Positions 49,101-62,194 of a stretch of DNA of 64,000 nucleotides are shown piece by piece. A model generated the notes under the pieces. The model had not been told where the DNA came from and ran no database searches. It saw only the letters and a list, made by a program, of their open reading frames with translations. This DNA comes from Atrina japonica (taxonomy: Eukaryota; Mollusca; Bivalvia; Pterioida; Pinnidae). A program made the position numbers and the translations under genes. The stretch's first letter is position 1, and every line of letters begins with the position of its first letter. The stretch covers positions 2,080,001 through 2,144,000 of the forward strand of contig BROG01000024.1 of the NCBI GenBank assembly GCA_030159075.1. Reading direction: 5' to 3'.

Positions 49101-51143
49101 TTTCCTTCAAAACATGCATTATCACTTAAGTTATAGGTAAAATGGTAGAAATAATTACGGATAAAATCATGTAATTACAGATAGAAATCTTCAATCATAT
49201 GATTGCCAACATACAGTTTTCACAAAGGAATGAATGATACCGACATAATTGATGTAATTAACAACATTCATTATTTGACAATGTATAGTTTTACTACATT
49301 TATGTACAAATTATCTAAACTCTAACAATTAAAACTTTAACAATAAACTTGAAAATTTTCGTTGTACGATTTGAATTGCTTTAAACTGGAGCAAAAGACA
49401 ATACAGCACTGCCTGCATATGTTGAAAATTATACCAGAGAAACAAAATCCTGGCAAAATTCATCTCGCAGAAAATTTTCAAGTTTAAAGGAAATTCTAAA
49501 GGCCATTTCAGTGTCTTTTAGTAGATTGATTACTCCCTTTAAAATGCTGCCAACGAGTAACAAAGATGAGCTGTGAAATTTTCCAACTTTAAACACTGCC
49601 ATTTGAAACATGGAGGGTTTCTGATCATAAACAAGACTTGCTGAGCAAGCTCTTATTGTAGGCACTAACAACATGCGTTCGATGAACAAGAACGCCGATG
49701 TTTCTGCTGCGGTATGCTGCCTGTTTTAACACAAAATCCTCAAAACTAATGTTTTGTTAGTAAGAAGTGCATAATTATTTGTAGCTACGACTCCCTCCAT
49801 TTGTGTCGATTAAGGTATAGCCACCATTCCATCAACGAGTTGACTACCAAACATCTTTAAAAAAGTAAAACTCAAGTAAAACACTTCTGAGCCACAATCA
49901 GTAGAATATTCCAATCCATATAGAAATCACATGAATTCTATGTGTAATTCTTGCCTCCCTGTTTTGAAAGCCCATGGCATCAAACACGAATTATAGCTTA
50001 ACAAATGTGGCAGGCAGTCAAATACTTTACATAATAATCTAAAGAGTATATCAATAATGAAAAATTATATGTAAAAATTATACAAGTATCCACACATGTA
50101 ACAAAATCCACAAAAAGCTGTTCTACTTTCAAATGAGGCAAAAGTATGTCAGTGTTGTAAACCGGGATATACTTTGGGACAAAACATTTTCATTACACAA
50201 GTATAAATTGTATTATTATTATTATTGTTATTATTATTTTATAGTCTAATGACTTATTTTTGGGAACCATAATCTGTAAATATATATACAATAAAATAGA
50301 TTCAAATACTATTTTATTTTTGCCGAAAATTGAAATGTATCTCTCTTTTTCGATTTTGTTAACTACAATATACATTGTGAAACATTACAGTTGGAATTTT
50401 GTGAACTAATGAATTACAGACAAAATAGAATATAAAACCAATATACTTTTTGTTCCCATAAAATAAGACAGTAATGTCTTAAAACGGCAAGCACCAAGTA
50501 TACAAATATGAACTAATACATAAGATATTATGAGAAACTGTGAAAAATCCAGAACATACAGTAAAGCCAGAAATCTGACAACCCTGTTCAGATATGCAAT
50601 AAAGTTAATCCACATTAAATGATAAAATTGAAATATAGGATGAAACACAATAAGAAATTTCTACATTTTCTATCGTGCCACAAGTTCCGTTTGTCAATAC
50701 TAGATACTTGAAGCTCACCACACATCAAAACCTGCCAGGGTAAATATTCATGAACCTTCAGACTAATACACTAAATTCATAAAATACATGGGAGATGGGT
50801 ACATTACGACATAAAATGTACTTATTTAATGATACAAATTCATCACCGGGTAGCTTTATGTAAATTGAAATTACTATGCAGTCAGCAATAGCCATTTATA
50901 TTACGTCACAATGATAAGCTGTGACATCACTGACGAAAACACAAACAAAGAACGAGTATTAGTGCTTATAAATATTTAACGTGCAGTCTATACGCCATGC
51001 ATCGACAATCCAATTAAATTCAGTATTAAAATTCATCAACAACTACTAAGAATATTTTGTGCTAACTTGAATCATACTAAAAGTAATTTTGAAAAAGAAT
51101 GCAAATAAAAAACTAAACTTGCTATTGAGCAATTAAAATTCAG
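46190..51143 (-). other. BCL11: Probable 3' UTR of the BCL11 gene
   Basis: Lies directly downstream of the BCL11 stop codon on the same strand. The 4.9 kb holds no recognised transposon and only one short TA run (about 47877-47910), in contrast with the repeat-rich DNA on both sides; that fits a transcribed UTR. Developmental zinc-finger genes often have long 3' UTRs. Open frames inside it (for example minus 49429-49689 and 48849-49061) have no recognised domain. The length is inference; an earlier polyadenylation site is quite possible. Confidence 0.4.
46207..46212 (-). terminator. Candidate polyadenylation signal AATAAA
   Basis: AATAAA on the minus strand at the far end of the repeat-poor stretch, followed by the SINE relic. 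Several other AATAAA sites lie between here and the stop codon, so this is only the most distal candidate. Confidence 0.25.
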
Positions 51144-53347
51144 TCATGCATTGGATGCAGTTGTGCTGTTTGTGTCAGAATCAGCGTCCTGTAGAATCCT
51201 GCCTTGTCTGTTTTCCATACATTTCCTCATATGCTTTTCTAGTGTACTTGCTACCGAGAATGGCATACTACAGAATTTACACCTGTATACATCCTTTCCT
51301 ATACGTCCATGAGTTTTCATATGACGTGTTAACTTGCTAGATTGTGCACATGCATAACTACACAATTCACATTTATATGGTTTTTCACCAGTATGCGAAC
51401 GACGGTGTACGGTCAAGTTGCTACAGTTCTTGAATATTTTACCGCAGAATTCACAGGTGTCATTCCGCCTGTCCCTTCTTGGAGTTGTTGGCAACCCATT
51501 CGTATCAGCTGAACAGCTAGGGCCAGGTTTTAAAGATAAACCGCCTTGGGGATTGAGCGACTTCAAGGCACTGTCGTGATTTGTGGCATTGAAACCATTA
51601 TGATTGGGGTCCTGGTCAAAACGAGAATGAAAAACTGATGGAATCGAGTGGAAAAAATCTAGTTGTGGATGTTGAAATCCCCAGAGAGAAGGATACATAT
51701 TTTCCATTGCACCCGTATTGTTAAATGGTGTTTCAGGTTCACGTTTTACTTTCTTTACTGAATCTACTTCAGAGTCGGATGACTGTCGACTAGTTGCGGT
51801 ATTTCTGCCATCTTCTTTAGTACCATCATTACTGTTGCTATTGCTTAAAGAACTACCATTCTCGGAGATCTCTTTATTTTCAATCGATGGTGATGCATTC
51901 TCATTCTTAATATTTTCTTCAAGTGCCTGTTTAAAGGCTTCGTTGTAAACGGGCAAATGAGTCAGTCCACTGTTTTTCATAACCTCCGATAAAAATGAGG
52001 TTTTACTGAACTGAGAGGACTCTTGCAATTTTTTTTCATTATTTTCATGTTGTTCAGAATTGGGAGGTTCTAGTAGTTTGGCAGCGAGTACACTAGTCTT
52101 GTTTTCTGAACTAACTTCCATGGACTCCTTTTTCAACTGAGTATCATTTGCATCCCCATCCTCCAATATCTCTCCACTTTCGTCGAATTCTTCTTCTTCT
52201 TCCATTTCCTCTTCCTCATCCTCGAATTCCTCATCCTCTTCGTTTTCATCATCTTTATCACCAAATATTTTACTAGAATCGGGTGTGCTGCCACCTGATG
52301 CCATGCTGCCTTCAGATGCATTAGGTATATTACAAAGAGGCGATTTCATGTGTGTTTTCATATGCCTCTTTAATTTACTCTGTTGTGTACATGCATGTGG
52401 ACACAATGGACACTTGAATGGCTTCTCTCCAGTATGTGAACGGCGATGCACAATTAGATTGCTCTGGAAACGAAATGATTTTCCACAGAATTCGCAGGAT
52501 TTGAGCTTACTTGGTGGTGTTAAACTACCACTTTCATTCTCTTTGTTCGGCTCTGTAGTTGGCTGTGCACTTGGTGGTGTTATTGGTGGGAACGGGATGT
52601 TCGTACTGGGCTGTGAGAATGGAGGTGTTTGTCTTCTTGCTGGCGAAGGAGGACCTCTTGCTAATTCTTTAAGTCGCTGAGAATAAAATGAATCTAACTG
52701 ATTCAAATGACTTTCTAATCCTAGTGGTGGTCGTGGTCTTTCAAAGGGCAATGGTGGATATGAACGCCCAGGTTCAAAGACATGAGGAGGAAAACCAATT
52801 AAACCTCCACGACCTATATGTAGTGCCTCACTTGTGATTGGATGGAAATCATTACCGGGAATTCTTGGAAAAGGTAGACTTGGTGACAGAGGTGGCCGAT
52901 CAAAAGGAAATCTAAATGCAGCTGAGAATGGATGTTGTGGAGATTGTCGACAATGCCCACTTTCTGCACTACCAACAGAGCTAGCACTTGATGGGGTACG
53001 ATGTAATTCTTGTGGCAGCTGTTGAATACCAGAAAGATCTTTATCTTTTTGCTCTGAATTAGATTCATGACGATCTCTCTCACGATGATGATGGTGGTGG
53101 TGATGATGATGAGAACGATGTGACTGCAAGTGATGCGATGATTGCGAATGATGTAGCGACGATGGTCGTTCATTTGGTGATCCTTTTCTTGGAGGATCAG
53201 ATTGTTTCTTTTGTTTTGGAGGTGTAGCAGAGCTGTCTGCATAATCTGTATATATTTTCATACCATGTTCTTTCTGTGCATGTTGTAGTAATGTCCATGC
53301 TGAGTTGAAGAGAGTCTTGCATGTTTCACATACAAACTGCGAGGGTT
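51144..53347 (-). CDS. BCL11: BCL11-family zinc-finger transcription factor, 3'-terminal coding exon (partial)
   Basis: Nuclear DNA-binding regulator; vertebrate BCL11A/B act as repressors with chromatin-remodelling partners in neural and blood development. The exon opens after the acceptor CCTTTTCTTTTTTCAG (phase 1, so its first two bases finish a split codon) and ends with TGA at 51144-51146, about 734 codons. Counting from the exon start: finger 1 C7, C10, H23, H28 (CETCKTLFNSAW, LLQHAQKEHG); His run 80-88; Pro-rich middle; fingers 2-3 C285-H305 and C313-H333 joined by TGEKPF; acidic stretch about 364-399; a VKRE sumoylation-like motif; fingers 4-6 C632-H652, C660-H680 and C690-C710. The 1+2+3 finger layout is that of BCL11A/B exon 4. 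Finger 6 ends in Cys (H706, C710). The upstream exons, including the N-terminal motif and first CCHC finger, are not seen and probably lie beyond the window. Confidence 0.95.
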
Positions 53348-53363
53348 CTGAAAAAAGAAAAGG
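53348..53363 (-). other. Splice acceptor of the BCL11 terminal exon
   Basis: Minus strand CCTTTTCTTTTTTCAG: a pyrimidine tract and AG immediately before AACCCTCGCAG. Reading the frame further upstream gives non-homologous residues, which supports the exon start here over the in-frame ATG at 53396. Confidence 0.85.
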
Positions 53364-53469
53364 ATTTGCAAATATTCGAGATAACGTTTTGTGCATATTT
53401 TGTACGAAAAAAAATACAGCTGAAGATAAAATTATAGATACATGTGACTTAAGTTAATAATCGACAGAT

Positions 53470-53566
<97 letters not shown>
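53470..53566. repeat. (TA)n microsatellite
   Basis: About 48 TA units, about 110 bases upstream of the BCL11 exon acceptor. Confidence 0.97.
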
Positions 53567-53567
<1 letters not shown>

Positions 53568-56500
53568 TGGCCAACAGTAGGATAAAGACATTCTGACCAA
53601 CAGTAGAATAAAGAAAAATAATCATTAAATATCTGCTGTGGATTTTCCCTAGATAAACTACAATCTGTTGAAAAGCAACGTTTTGAGAAACTACATTTAA
53701 ATCTAAATATTCAACTTCTGTTTTCATGATTACAACGATGATTGTGAAGAATCTGATCTCGGAATAGTAGGACATTTTGAATTTCAAGTTCATCAATATT
53801 TTTAAAAAAATAGACTTTAATGTTTTTCCAATGAAAATTAGAATTTAATGTCTTTCCAAATGATGTACAAATTGTGCTCATTAAATCGCTATTGAAAAAA
53901 AAAAGATTATCAAAATAATGGTCCGAAATGACATTGAATTACATAAGTATTTCAGGTTTCATTCTGACAAAATAGCTGTTAAATGTGTTGAATCGATTCC
54001 GGTTTTCATGGAAATTGCAGCCATACTGAAAATTTTAATGACTAAAACTTTGCAGTTCATTTAAAAACATACATTTATTCTTAAGACTTAAGTACATTCA
54101 ATGAATATATTTTCTAAAATGACCATTTAAAAGAAATTGCCAATCCCCGTTCTATAGCAACAGCATCCAGTAAAAGCAAATGCTTCTGTCCGTTATCACT
54201 TCCAAGGCGGCCATTTTAAAAATTACAGAATAAAGAAAAAATAGATTAAAGTCAATGCTCCTGAACCCCGTTTTGGGACAAAACACCGTAAAATAAAGAG
54301 ATATTTACACATCTAAATTCACCAGAGGATGCACAAAATCACAATTTGTTGATTCCCATTCCAACTGAATACCTATTTCAGTCAGCAACGTTTATGCCAC
54401 ACTATTGGCTAAAGATACCCACGCTTTAACAATATAATTGATCTTGTAAAACCACAACAAATACACGACCAATCTGACATGCCATAACCATGATTATGAC
54501 AATTACATTTACTAATTGTAGGATTTCACAATTTCTAGGATTCACAAAAAGACATGTTGATAAATCTTATTTTGTTGAGACGCCTGGTATGATCACACAT
54601 ACAATGCTAGATTTTGAATAAAATTTGTACTGTTAATCAAAATTATAAAGAAATAGTTTGTTCACTTTAATTTACTTTCATTCTACGATAACAGGTATGG
54701 AGTAATGTCTTTAAAACTTTGTAATATCGGTAAATGTTGACAATTACTTCGAAAAAAAAAGTTGATGAAATGGAACCTTATTCCCTGTTTGACTTAACTT
54801 GCTAGTATGTTTTATGTTGACATTCTGCTAATTTTAATATGCCTATTTCACAAATAGCAGGCCCCGCCGAAAGCACACAAGTGTACTTTTCCCACAAGCG
54901 AAATGCCAACCAGAGCAGAACGGCGATATTTAAACATAAATGGATTTATCTTGCACCCGATATAGAAAAAAAAAATAAAGTTGTTCAACCTTCCATGACC
55001 AATGTTCAAAGTTTAATATAGCTATTTGATCTACAAGAGAACATTTTATGACAAATGTCTGTCTCCACCTAAGAGCATGAATTATTGACATATTGAAACA
55101 TGTGATCAATGAAACAACCTGTTTATAGCATCCGTCTCGATGCATTTACCATCAATACAGGTAATATACCTGTATATAGAAAACCATTCCGTACAACAGT
55201 TACACCTCCAAAATCTATATAACAGCAATACAGTGTTCGAATACATTTCATTCTATATTTACGCCATGCAAATATTTCTGCATGTCGATTCTTTGTTTCT
55301 GAGAGTCGGCATTATTAACCTATATTCGGTAAGGGTACATCTTGTATGTGTAATATAAGAAAAGTCCTCGTATAGGCATTATTTATGTATTCTACTTTAT
55401 TCATAATTATGACACTAAAAGCATAATAACTTAGAACGTACGGTAAAACAAACTGAGATTATAGTCAAATATTTAACACCAAGTCTGATATAACAAGTTA
55501 GAATGTACAAATATATTAACAATTTATAGTAATGAATTATTGGTGTACAATTTTTATTGTAGCTTCGCCTTAACTAGCTCCTCCTTCATTGTTATTAAAT
55601 CAAGTACACAATGTGCTATAAAACAGTCACTTTTATTTTATTCCTCAAATGAATCCGACTCCAATACAAGGAAAATGTCACAGGGAAATATTTGCAAATG
55701 ACATAATACATATACATAGATGAACGAAGCAGATCATTACACAATGGCTGAAGTCATAAAGGGGTTATCACCATGGTTTTTTTGTCATGACTGTGTGTGT
55801 GTAATATTCACACCAGCTGTCCAACACTTACAAAACCAGTACACTATTGTGACAGAAATATTTACATACAACCAGCTGCCAGACGGACAAACACTTCAAT
55901 AGTTAGCATCCCCATATTTATAAGATCGGGCTATCATGATAATATTTCACAGAGTAATATGTATATAAAAACAAAATCTATTTCAACTTGATATTGTTTG
56001 CAAACCACCGGTGTGTCTATGAAGGACAATGCCCTTTGATGACACATTTTACGTTTTAATGACTTTTTCACCTTATGTAACCCCAAGCCAGACAATGACC
56101 ATTAAAATATAAAAGAAAAACCGCCATCTACAATTCATCTAAACAACTTTTCAGAGTTTCATTCCTATGGTTTATTGACCTTTGAGTAGCAAGAACGATA
56201 TCCTACGGCGTTAGTAAACCCGTTTAGCTTTAATGAGCTTTAAAATGCTTATTTTCAGCCTCTAAAAAGTGTTGTAGTTGTAATCACAATAGGTTTATCA
56301 TTTGACCTATCTGCTGTACTTAAGAGGAGGATGAGAGATTTCCTCATTATGCAAAGTTATCAAGAATCTAAAACTGATGAAATGATGGCCGACCATGTTT
56401 TCAAGTTTTATTAACGTTTTTCCTCAAAGGAAACAGTCAAGATCTATGGGGCATAGTTGTCAATATTCTGACACAAATACCACATCAAAATATACTAACT

Positions 56501-57276
56501 ATCTTAAGAAAGTGATCTTCAGATACATAAAAGAGAGAAGATAGTAAACTCTAGCATACAGTCAATCACGCATTTACAGCATCGACAGTTTGTCCTGTTC
56601 TACCGGCACAAAACTGATACTGTTTTTGATTTGATCAAAGAGACTATAGTAAATTCCTCGCTAATCATATGATATTATATGGTTTATATTCAAGTAGAAA
56701 AATAAAAAAAACATCCTCTAAAACATTTTGTACGTTTGTTTCGGTAACAGATTATTGCAATTTCAAATCAGAGATTAAATATAAAATTAATTTCGGAATT
56801 GCCTAGTTATCTCTTTATTTTCCAGTGTCTCATCGAAAAATGAGCATAATTAAAGCTCAAACTTCCGTAAACATGCCATTGAAAAATGCACTTTACTTTG
56901 TACACAATGTGAATATATTTCCTTGTAAACAGATCTTGGCTAAGGTTTCATTAATGTACAGATACAATCTCTTATAAAGCTTGAAGTGTACATCTAAACA
57001 TATCTAACAACTTAGGATGCATCTATACAATGTGAATTTTAGAACTTTGATTAACGAATGTGGCAAACCAAGACATCATTTGATATCGAAAGGGACATAA
57101 CTCAGACGCTCACAAAGTATGATTTTGATGCATAATCTTTTTCATACGCACAGCGTACATATAACTCAAGACATTCTTTAATACACAGCATCATACAGAG
57201 ATATAGTGGAATGCTAGAAACGTTTCCACATTTATAAAACAGTAGGGTAACTGTGATGCACAGGTGATTTTTACCA

Positions 57277-57407
<131 letters not shown>

Positions 57408-57939
57408 AATTATGTGATTAACTTTATCCATGGAGTGCTTGCTAATTAGCAGCTCAGAATACCTGGCCTTCTGCCAACCTTCAGGTCATTCACCTTGCCC
57501 TTCTGTCTACTAGATGCACTTATTACTTTAAAATGTGTGTAATCAGGTCATTGATAAAACGAATTGACCAAGAGATTAATCATACACTGAAAGTACACGC
57601 CTTATATTTACTGTCGTATAAAATACTAATCTTGCACGTAGCATATTAATGCTATCATTCCTTTTCGTATGATCAACATTACATTACTTATCATTAAGTT
57701 TCTTTTTACGTAAACAGAAGAGTTGGTAGAATATGCTATCTAATAGAAGAAATGTGTTTCGTTAGATGTTTAGTTTATATCTGCGATTTCACATAAAGAA
57801 GTTTCTTTAGCGTAATGGTTCATTCTATTAAAATTTGTGTAGCTTCTCCCCAAAACATTATTACAATGGGTCTGCATTTATGGTACCTTGCAGGATTTAT
57901 CATCTCTTACTACAAAGTTATGTCATCGCTTTGAATGGA

Positions 57940-58015
57940 ATATTTGCGACGGGTGTGGCATGCTAACAGTCAGTGTACGATGACTCCTTCAGGATATCTG
58001 GTACCATCCCGTTTG
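57940..58015 (+). mobile_element. Diverged Penelope-like tail scrap
   Basis: GCGACGGGTGTGGCATGCTA, GATGACTCCTTCAGGATATC, TGGTACCATCCC keep the order of the element tail (GGCGGGTGTGACC, GCTTACTCCTCC, GGCACCTGATCCCA) with many changes. It could belong to a related family. Confidence 0.35.
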
Positions 58016-59245
58016 TTATTCGTAATTGTTTAGACCATTGTTGTTTGTAACTTTTAATGAATCTTTATTGCGTATTCAAAATATCTATAGGATAAGTATA
58101 CCACCAGTAATAAAATCAATCGTTTTAGGACCGTAGAATTGATGGATTTATGAAAGGAAAAGTCACAAGTCACACCAAAGAGAAAGCGAAGACTCCATTT
58201 GCACTGTAAAATGACCCTGACCTTTGGTTGTTGACAATGAATAGTAAATACAATAAATATTTGATATCCGTTTTCCTTTTACCAGACTATATATGAGAAA
58301 AACTGTATCCGAAGTTTATCAGTACAATTGTGTATGTTTAGGTTTAGTGTTTTGCAAATGCACAAAGCTATGGCGGGGTACATCAGCAATTACTTGCAAA
58401 CAAATACCAAACATCAAAATATTTGAACGCATTTGCCCCATATTTTTACTATGAAATCCCTCTCACAGTTTTGAAAAGTTACATACATATATGTTCTCTC
58501 ATCATTTGTTAGATACCTTAACTATTGATTCATTAGTTCACCAACATTAATATACAGATTCAATCCCAAGAGATACCCCTTCAATAACGTATACGTGCAA
58601 CCAGTAACAAATGGCTGTAGGGCATACAAGGAAATACCCTGGCTTGTTGGTCGTTGCTATGACGGCAGACAGACATGGCTAGTTACGGAGAATATCTCCG
58701 TGTTTGATCACACCAGTTATGTGAAGTGTTGGGTCAATCCTCATATCTTTTAAAATTACACCAATACCGAGGTAGCTTTATCGACCACATGACGTGACCT
58801 TGGACTATGAGACAACCGATTGGGTATCCTCCATATATACTGCACAGAATTAAACTGATAGGGAACAAATAATAATCGGTTGTACCAGGCATTTAAATTA
58901 AAAAAAGACTGCAATGTTGCACATTTATGGATATTTATTGGGATTCTCTGTCATGTATTGAACTGGACAGGCCTCCTTCATAAGTATATGTTAGGTATAA
59001 TGGAAAAAATATATCCTTTAATGATAGTCATGGCAGCTTTTGACCAAATAAATCGACCTCTAATGGATCATAAAATTTGTAGATGAATTAATTCATATTC
59101 TATCTTTGCTTTCCACTGTCAGAGACAAACCTTGATCCATCTCAAAACAAATAACTAAGTTTACCATTCTAACCGTAACTAGCTCAAGGTAAAATTCTAC
59201 CCAAACATTTATAAGTTAAATGTGATACAAAAATCATAACCGCTA

Positions 59246-59480
59246 TTTCCTTTTATTTTATTTAATGCTGTTTTACACCAGTCAACAATTTTTCAGTTAT
59301 TATAAAAGCGGTCAGCTTTTAATGGTAAAGGAGAGAAACTGGTTACAATGTACTCAGGAAGAGACTTCTTCAAGTAAACTGACAAAATAAGCTAATGTTC
59401 TAGCGGGGTTCAAACCTGCGCTGACAAGAAGTGACAGACTTCAGTTTAAAGCGCAGCGGCCTGCTCAGCTATTCCTAAAA
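59246..59480 (-). repeat. tRNA-derived SINE, near full length
   Basis: Minus strand: TAGCTGAGCAGGCCGCTGCG (A box region), CTTTAAACTGAAGTCTG, GCGCAGGTTTGAACCCCGCT (B box), then a body with CCAGTTTCTCTCCTTTACCA and TAAAAGCTGACCGC, and the tail GTAAAACAGCATTAAATAAA with AT-rich repeats. The B box matches GGTTCGAANNCC with one change. From recollection this head and tail are typical of a common bivalve SINE. Confidence 0.65.
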
Positions 59481-60557
59481 TCGAGTCTGTCTACCTTCAC
59501 AGATATATGAATGTATATGCCATATTCAAGTAATATCACCAGTAAAATATAGTGTAGCTGAGCTTGGCAGTCGATTTATATTCTATAAAACCGTGGCTTA
59601 ACAATCTCCTAAGTATCTATTGTGTGCAATGTGGTGTCATTAAAAGATATGCTATTACTCATTAAAAAAGCTCTCAAATTACTAAAGCAAAGTGCGATTG
59701 TAAAGTGAAAAATTCAAATTTGCCTCAATTATTTCCGTGTCTAAAGGTTTACAAATGACTTATTTCCAAACAAAATCGGTTATTTATTATCGCTAATCAT
59801 AGAAATTCCGGATGTAAGATGCTAATTTGCAAAATCGAAGATACGTATTAATTCCCCAAACTGAAACTGCAAGATTTCAAAACGTTTGACATGACCTACG
59901 AATCGTGATATTTCAAGAACATGCAAGTCAATTCATTCCGGTGACATTTCTACGCTAGCGTAAATTTCTACATAGCAAGATAATGTAACTAAGAATTAGA
60001 TTATATCTAGTTTTAATTGTTTAATTAAGAGTATTTTAGTGTTGTTTGACTTCTGAATCACTTAAATCGGTCATTTATGACTGTGATAGTCTTGCCAAAG
60101 AACAATACAAACACTCTTATTATGTATGGATGCTTTCACAGGTCTTGTGTATTTTATAACTATTCATTATTACCAGAATTACCCCCCCTCCAAATTTCAG
60201 TACTCTGGATTACTTGTTACTGATAACTACATATACCTTACACAAGCATCGAGATACACTGACACAATAATATGAACATATCAAAAATAATTTACTAGTG
60301 TGAATATTTTCCTTTTATTACCCTAAAATGAAAATATAAAACAGAAAAGTACTATCAACTATGTGACAACCTTAGATACATAATATATATCTAAACGTTC
60401 GACCATGACCAACACATGTTGGTAGGTAGGGACTCAGTGATGTTTTTATTTTACAAAGAAACACTATTCCGTGAGTAAAATTCTAATACATAAACCAAAT
60501 GGACTTTTGAATGTTTGATAAAAATTCCAAAAGTAAACACATACAGATGGTATGTAC

Positions 60558-60558
60558 A

Positions 60559-60634
<76 letters not shown>
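60558..60634. repeat. (TA)n microsatellite
   Basis: About 38 TA units. Confidence 0.96.
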
Positions 60635-60637
<3 letters not shown>

Positions 60638-60990
60638 CAGCATGTTATACTAGGCATGTGCATTTCCAGACATGCCAGTTTATTTACACCTGCTATTCTA
60701 CTAACCTTGACCACCAGCTGGCAATAAAAAGCATTTGATTAATATAATGTTCTGACCCCGAAAAAATATGCTTAAAAGAAACACGTCATTGCACGTTGTC
60801 AAGATGGTGCTTCTGGTCGGATAATTATATAATGTTTTCATGAAATACACGAACAGGTGCAAAAAGTTTTGATGACATTAATCATACTGTTAATAATTTC
60901 ATATGGTAAATGTAATGGTAGTAATCAAGCCGATTTTGTAAACAATACTGAAAAATTAAAAACATCAGATTACATGTAAGTGAAATTTGA

Positions 60991-60991
<1 letters not shown>

Positions 60992-61048
<57 letters not shown>
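60992..61048. repeat. (TA)n microsatellite
   Basis: About 28 TA units. Confidence 0.96.
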
Positions 61049-61050
<2 letters not shown>

Positions 61051-62157
61051 CGAAAAATCCAGAATCTAGATAAGGTGTCTTAGAGATGTCTTGTAAGATT
61101 ATCAAATATTGGGAAGGGTTGTCCATTTCAATCACCGATACCTATATAAATGACTAGATTTTGTGTTACCATTTAACAAATTTAGGGCTTCTTGATTTGC
61201 GATTCAAAATCATGCTTGATATCTCAATTTTATTAAATGACTGATAGGTATATATTTAGAGGTAAAACTATAATACTGCAAACATTTGCACAAATATCCT
61301 TTAACATCAATAATTTTCTTTAGACTTACACAACATTGTGTTGAGATGTTTCAACACGAATTTCCCATGATCTACATTATAAATAAATTGTACCTGTGGT
61401 CTAGATATTTTAGATATAAGATACATGGAGCAGACCTCATATTTGGGTTTATTGTGCACTGGAGTGTGAGATGTGTCGTACAAACCCATCAATCATACAC
61501 TAAATTTGCACTCATAAGAGCCTCTGGTCAACATAACCAGGACTGATCACCATGATGTATCATTATGTCAACACTTTTTTACAGGCGTTTCAACCCTCAA
61601 AACAAATAAGTATTACATATATGTATATACTTTTTACTTTACGAAATTATTTCAAGAATGAATCCATGTCTTTATCCATTGTGTAGATGGAAACTATAAA
61701 CAGAGACTGGTATTTATAGAAAACGCATTACATAACTTAAACGTGTCTAGATCACCCCACGCTTCTACAGAGCAGAATGAGGACCTGACTTTGGTTTGAT
61801 GCCAACACATTAGAGCTCCTCCAAAAATAGTGACCAAAACCTGATCTCACATCTTGGTACAATTAATTTCCGTAAACAATTCAGGCACGGAATGCCAGAT
61901 AACTCACATGTTCTCGATCAAGGTGTTCGTAATTGCACCTGCCAACGTTTGGACAATGGAAATACGACGCCTGTTATTGCAATAATGCATAATGATGCCA
62001 AACCTATTTCTTGGTCAATGAAAATGATATCAATATCCAATGTGTAGTTTACAGCGTGTTAAATATTTTACTCAGATTTATTGCAGTCCTGTTTAATTCG
62101 AGACATAAGTATCTAACCTGCTTTAAACAGAATTCTACAACGCGTTTCTTTCCAATT

Positions 62158-62158
62158 T

Positions 62159-62191
<33 letters not shown>
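62158..62191. repeat. Short (TA)n microsatellite
   Basis: About 16 TA units. Confidence 0.9.

Positions 62192-62194
<3 letters not shown>

Noticed and set aside
48849..49689. Minus-strand frames of 70 and 86 codons downstream of BCL11
   Set aside because: No recognised domain and different frames. They lie in the probable 3' UTR and have the length expected by chance.
52285..52680. 131-codon plus-strand frame inside the BCL11 exon
   Set aside because: It is the antisense shadow of conserved zinc-finger codons on the minus strand.
53348..53396. ATG at 53396 as the start of the BCL11 protein
   Set aside because: The first 16 residues from that ATG have no BCL11 character, and a clear pyrimidine tract plus AG sits at 53348-53363. 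The exon begins at the acceptor, and the start codon lies in an upstream exon.
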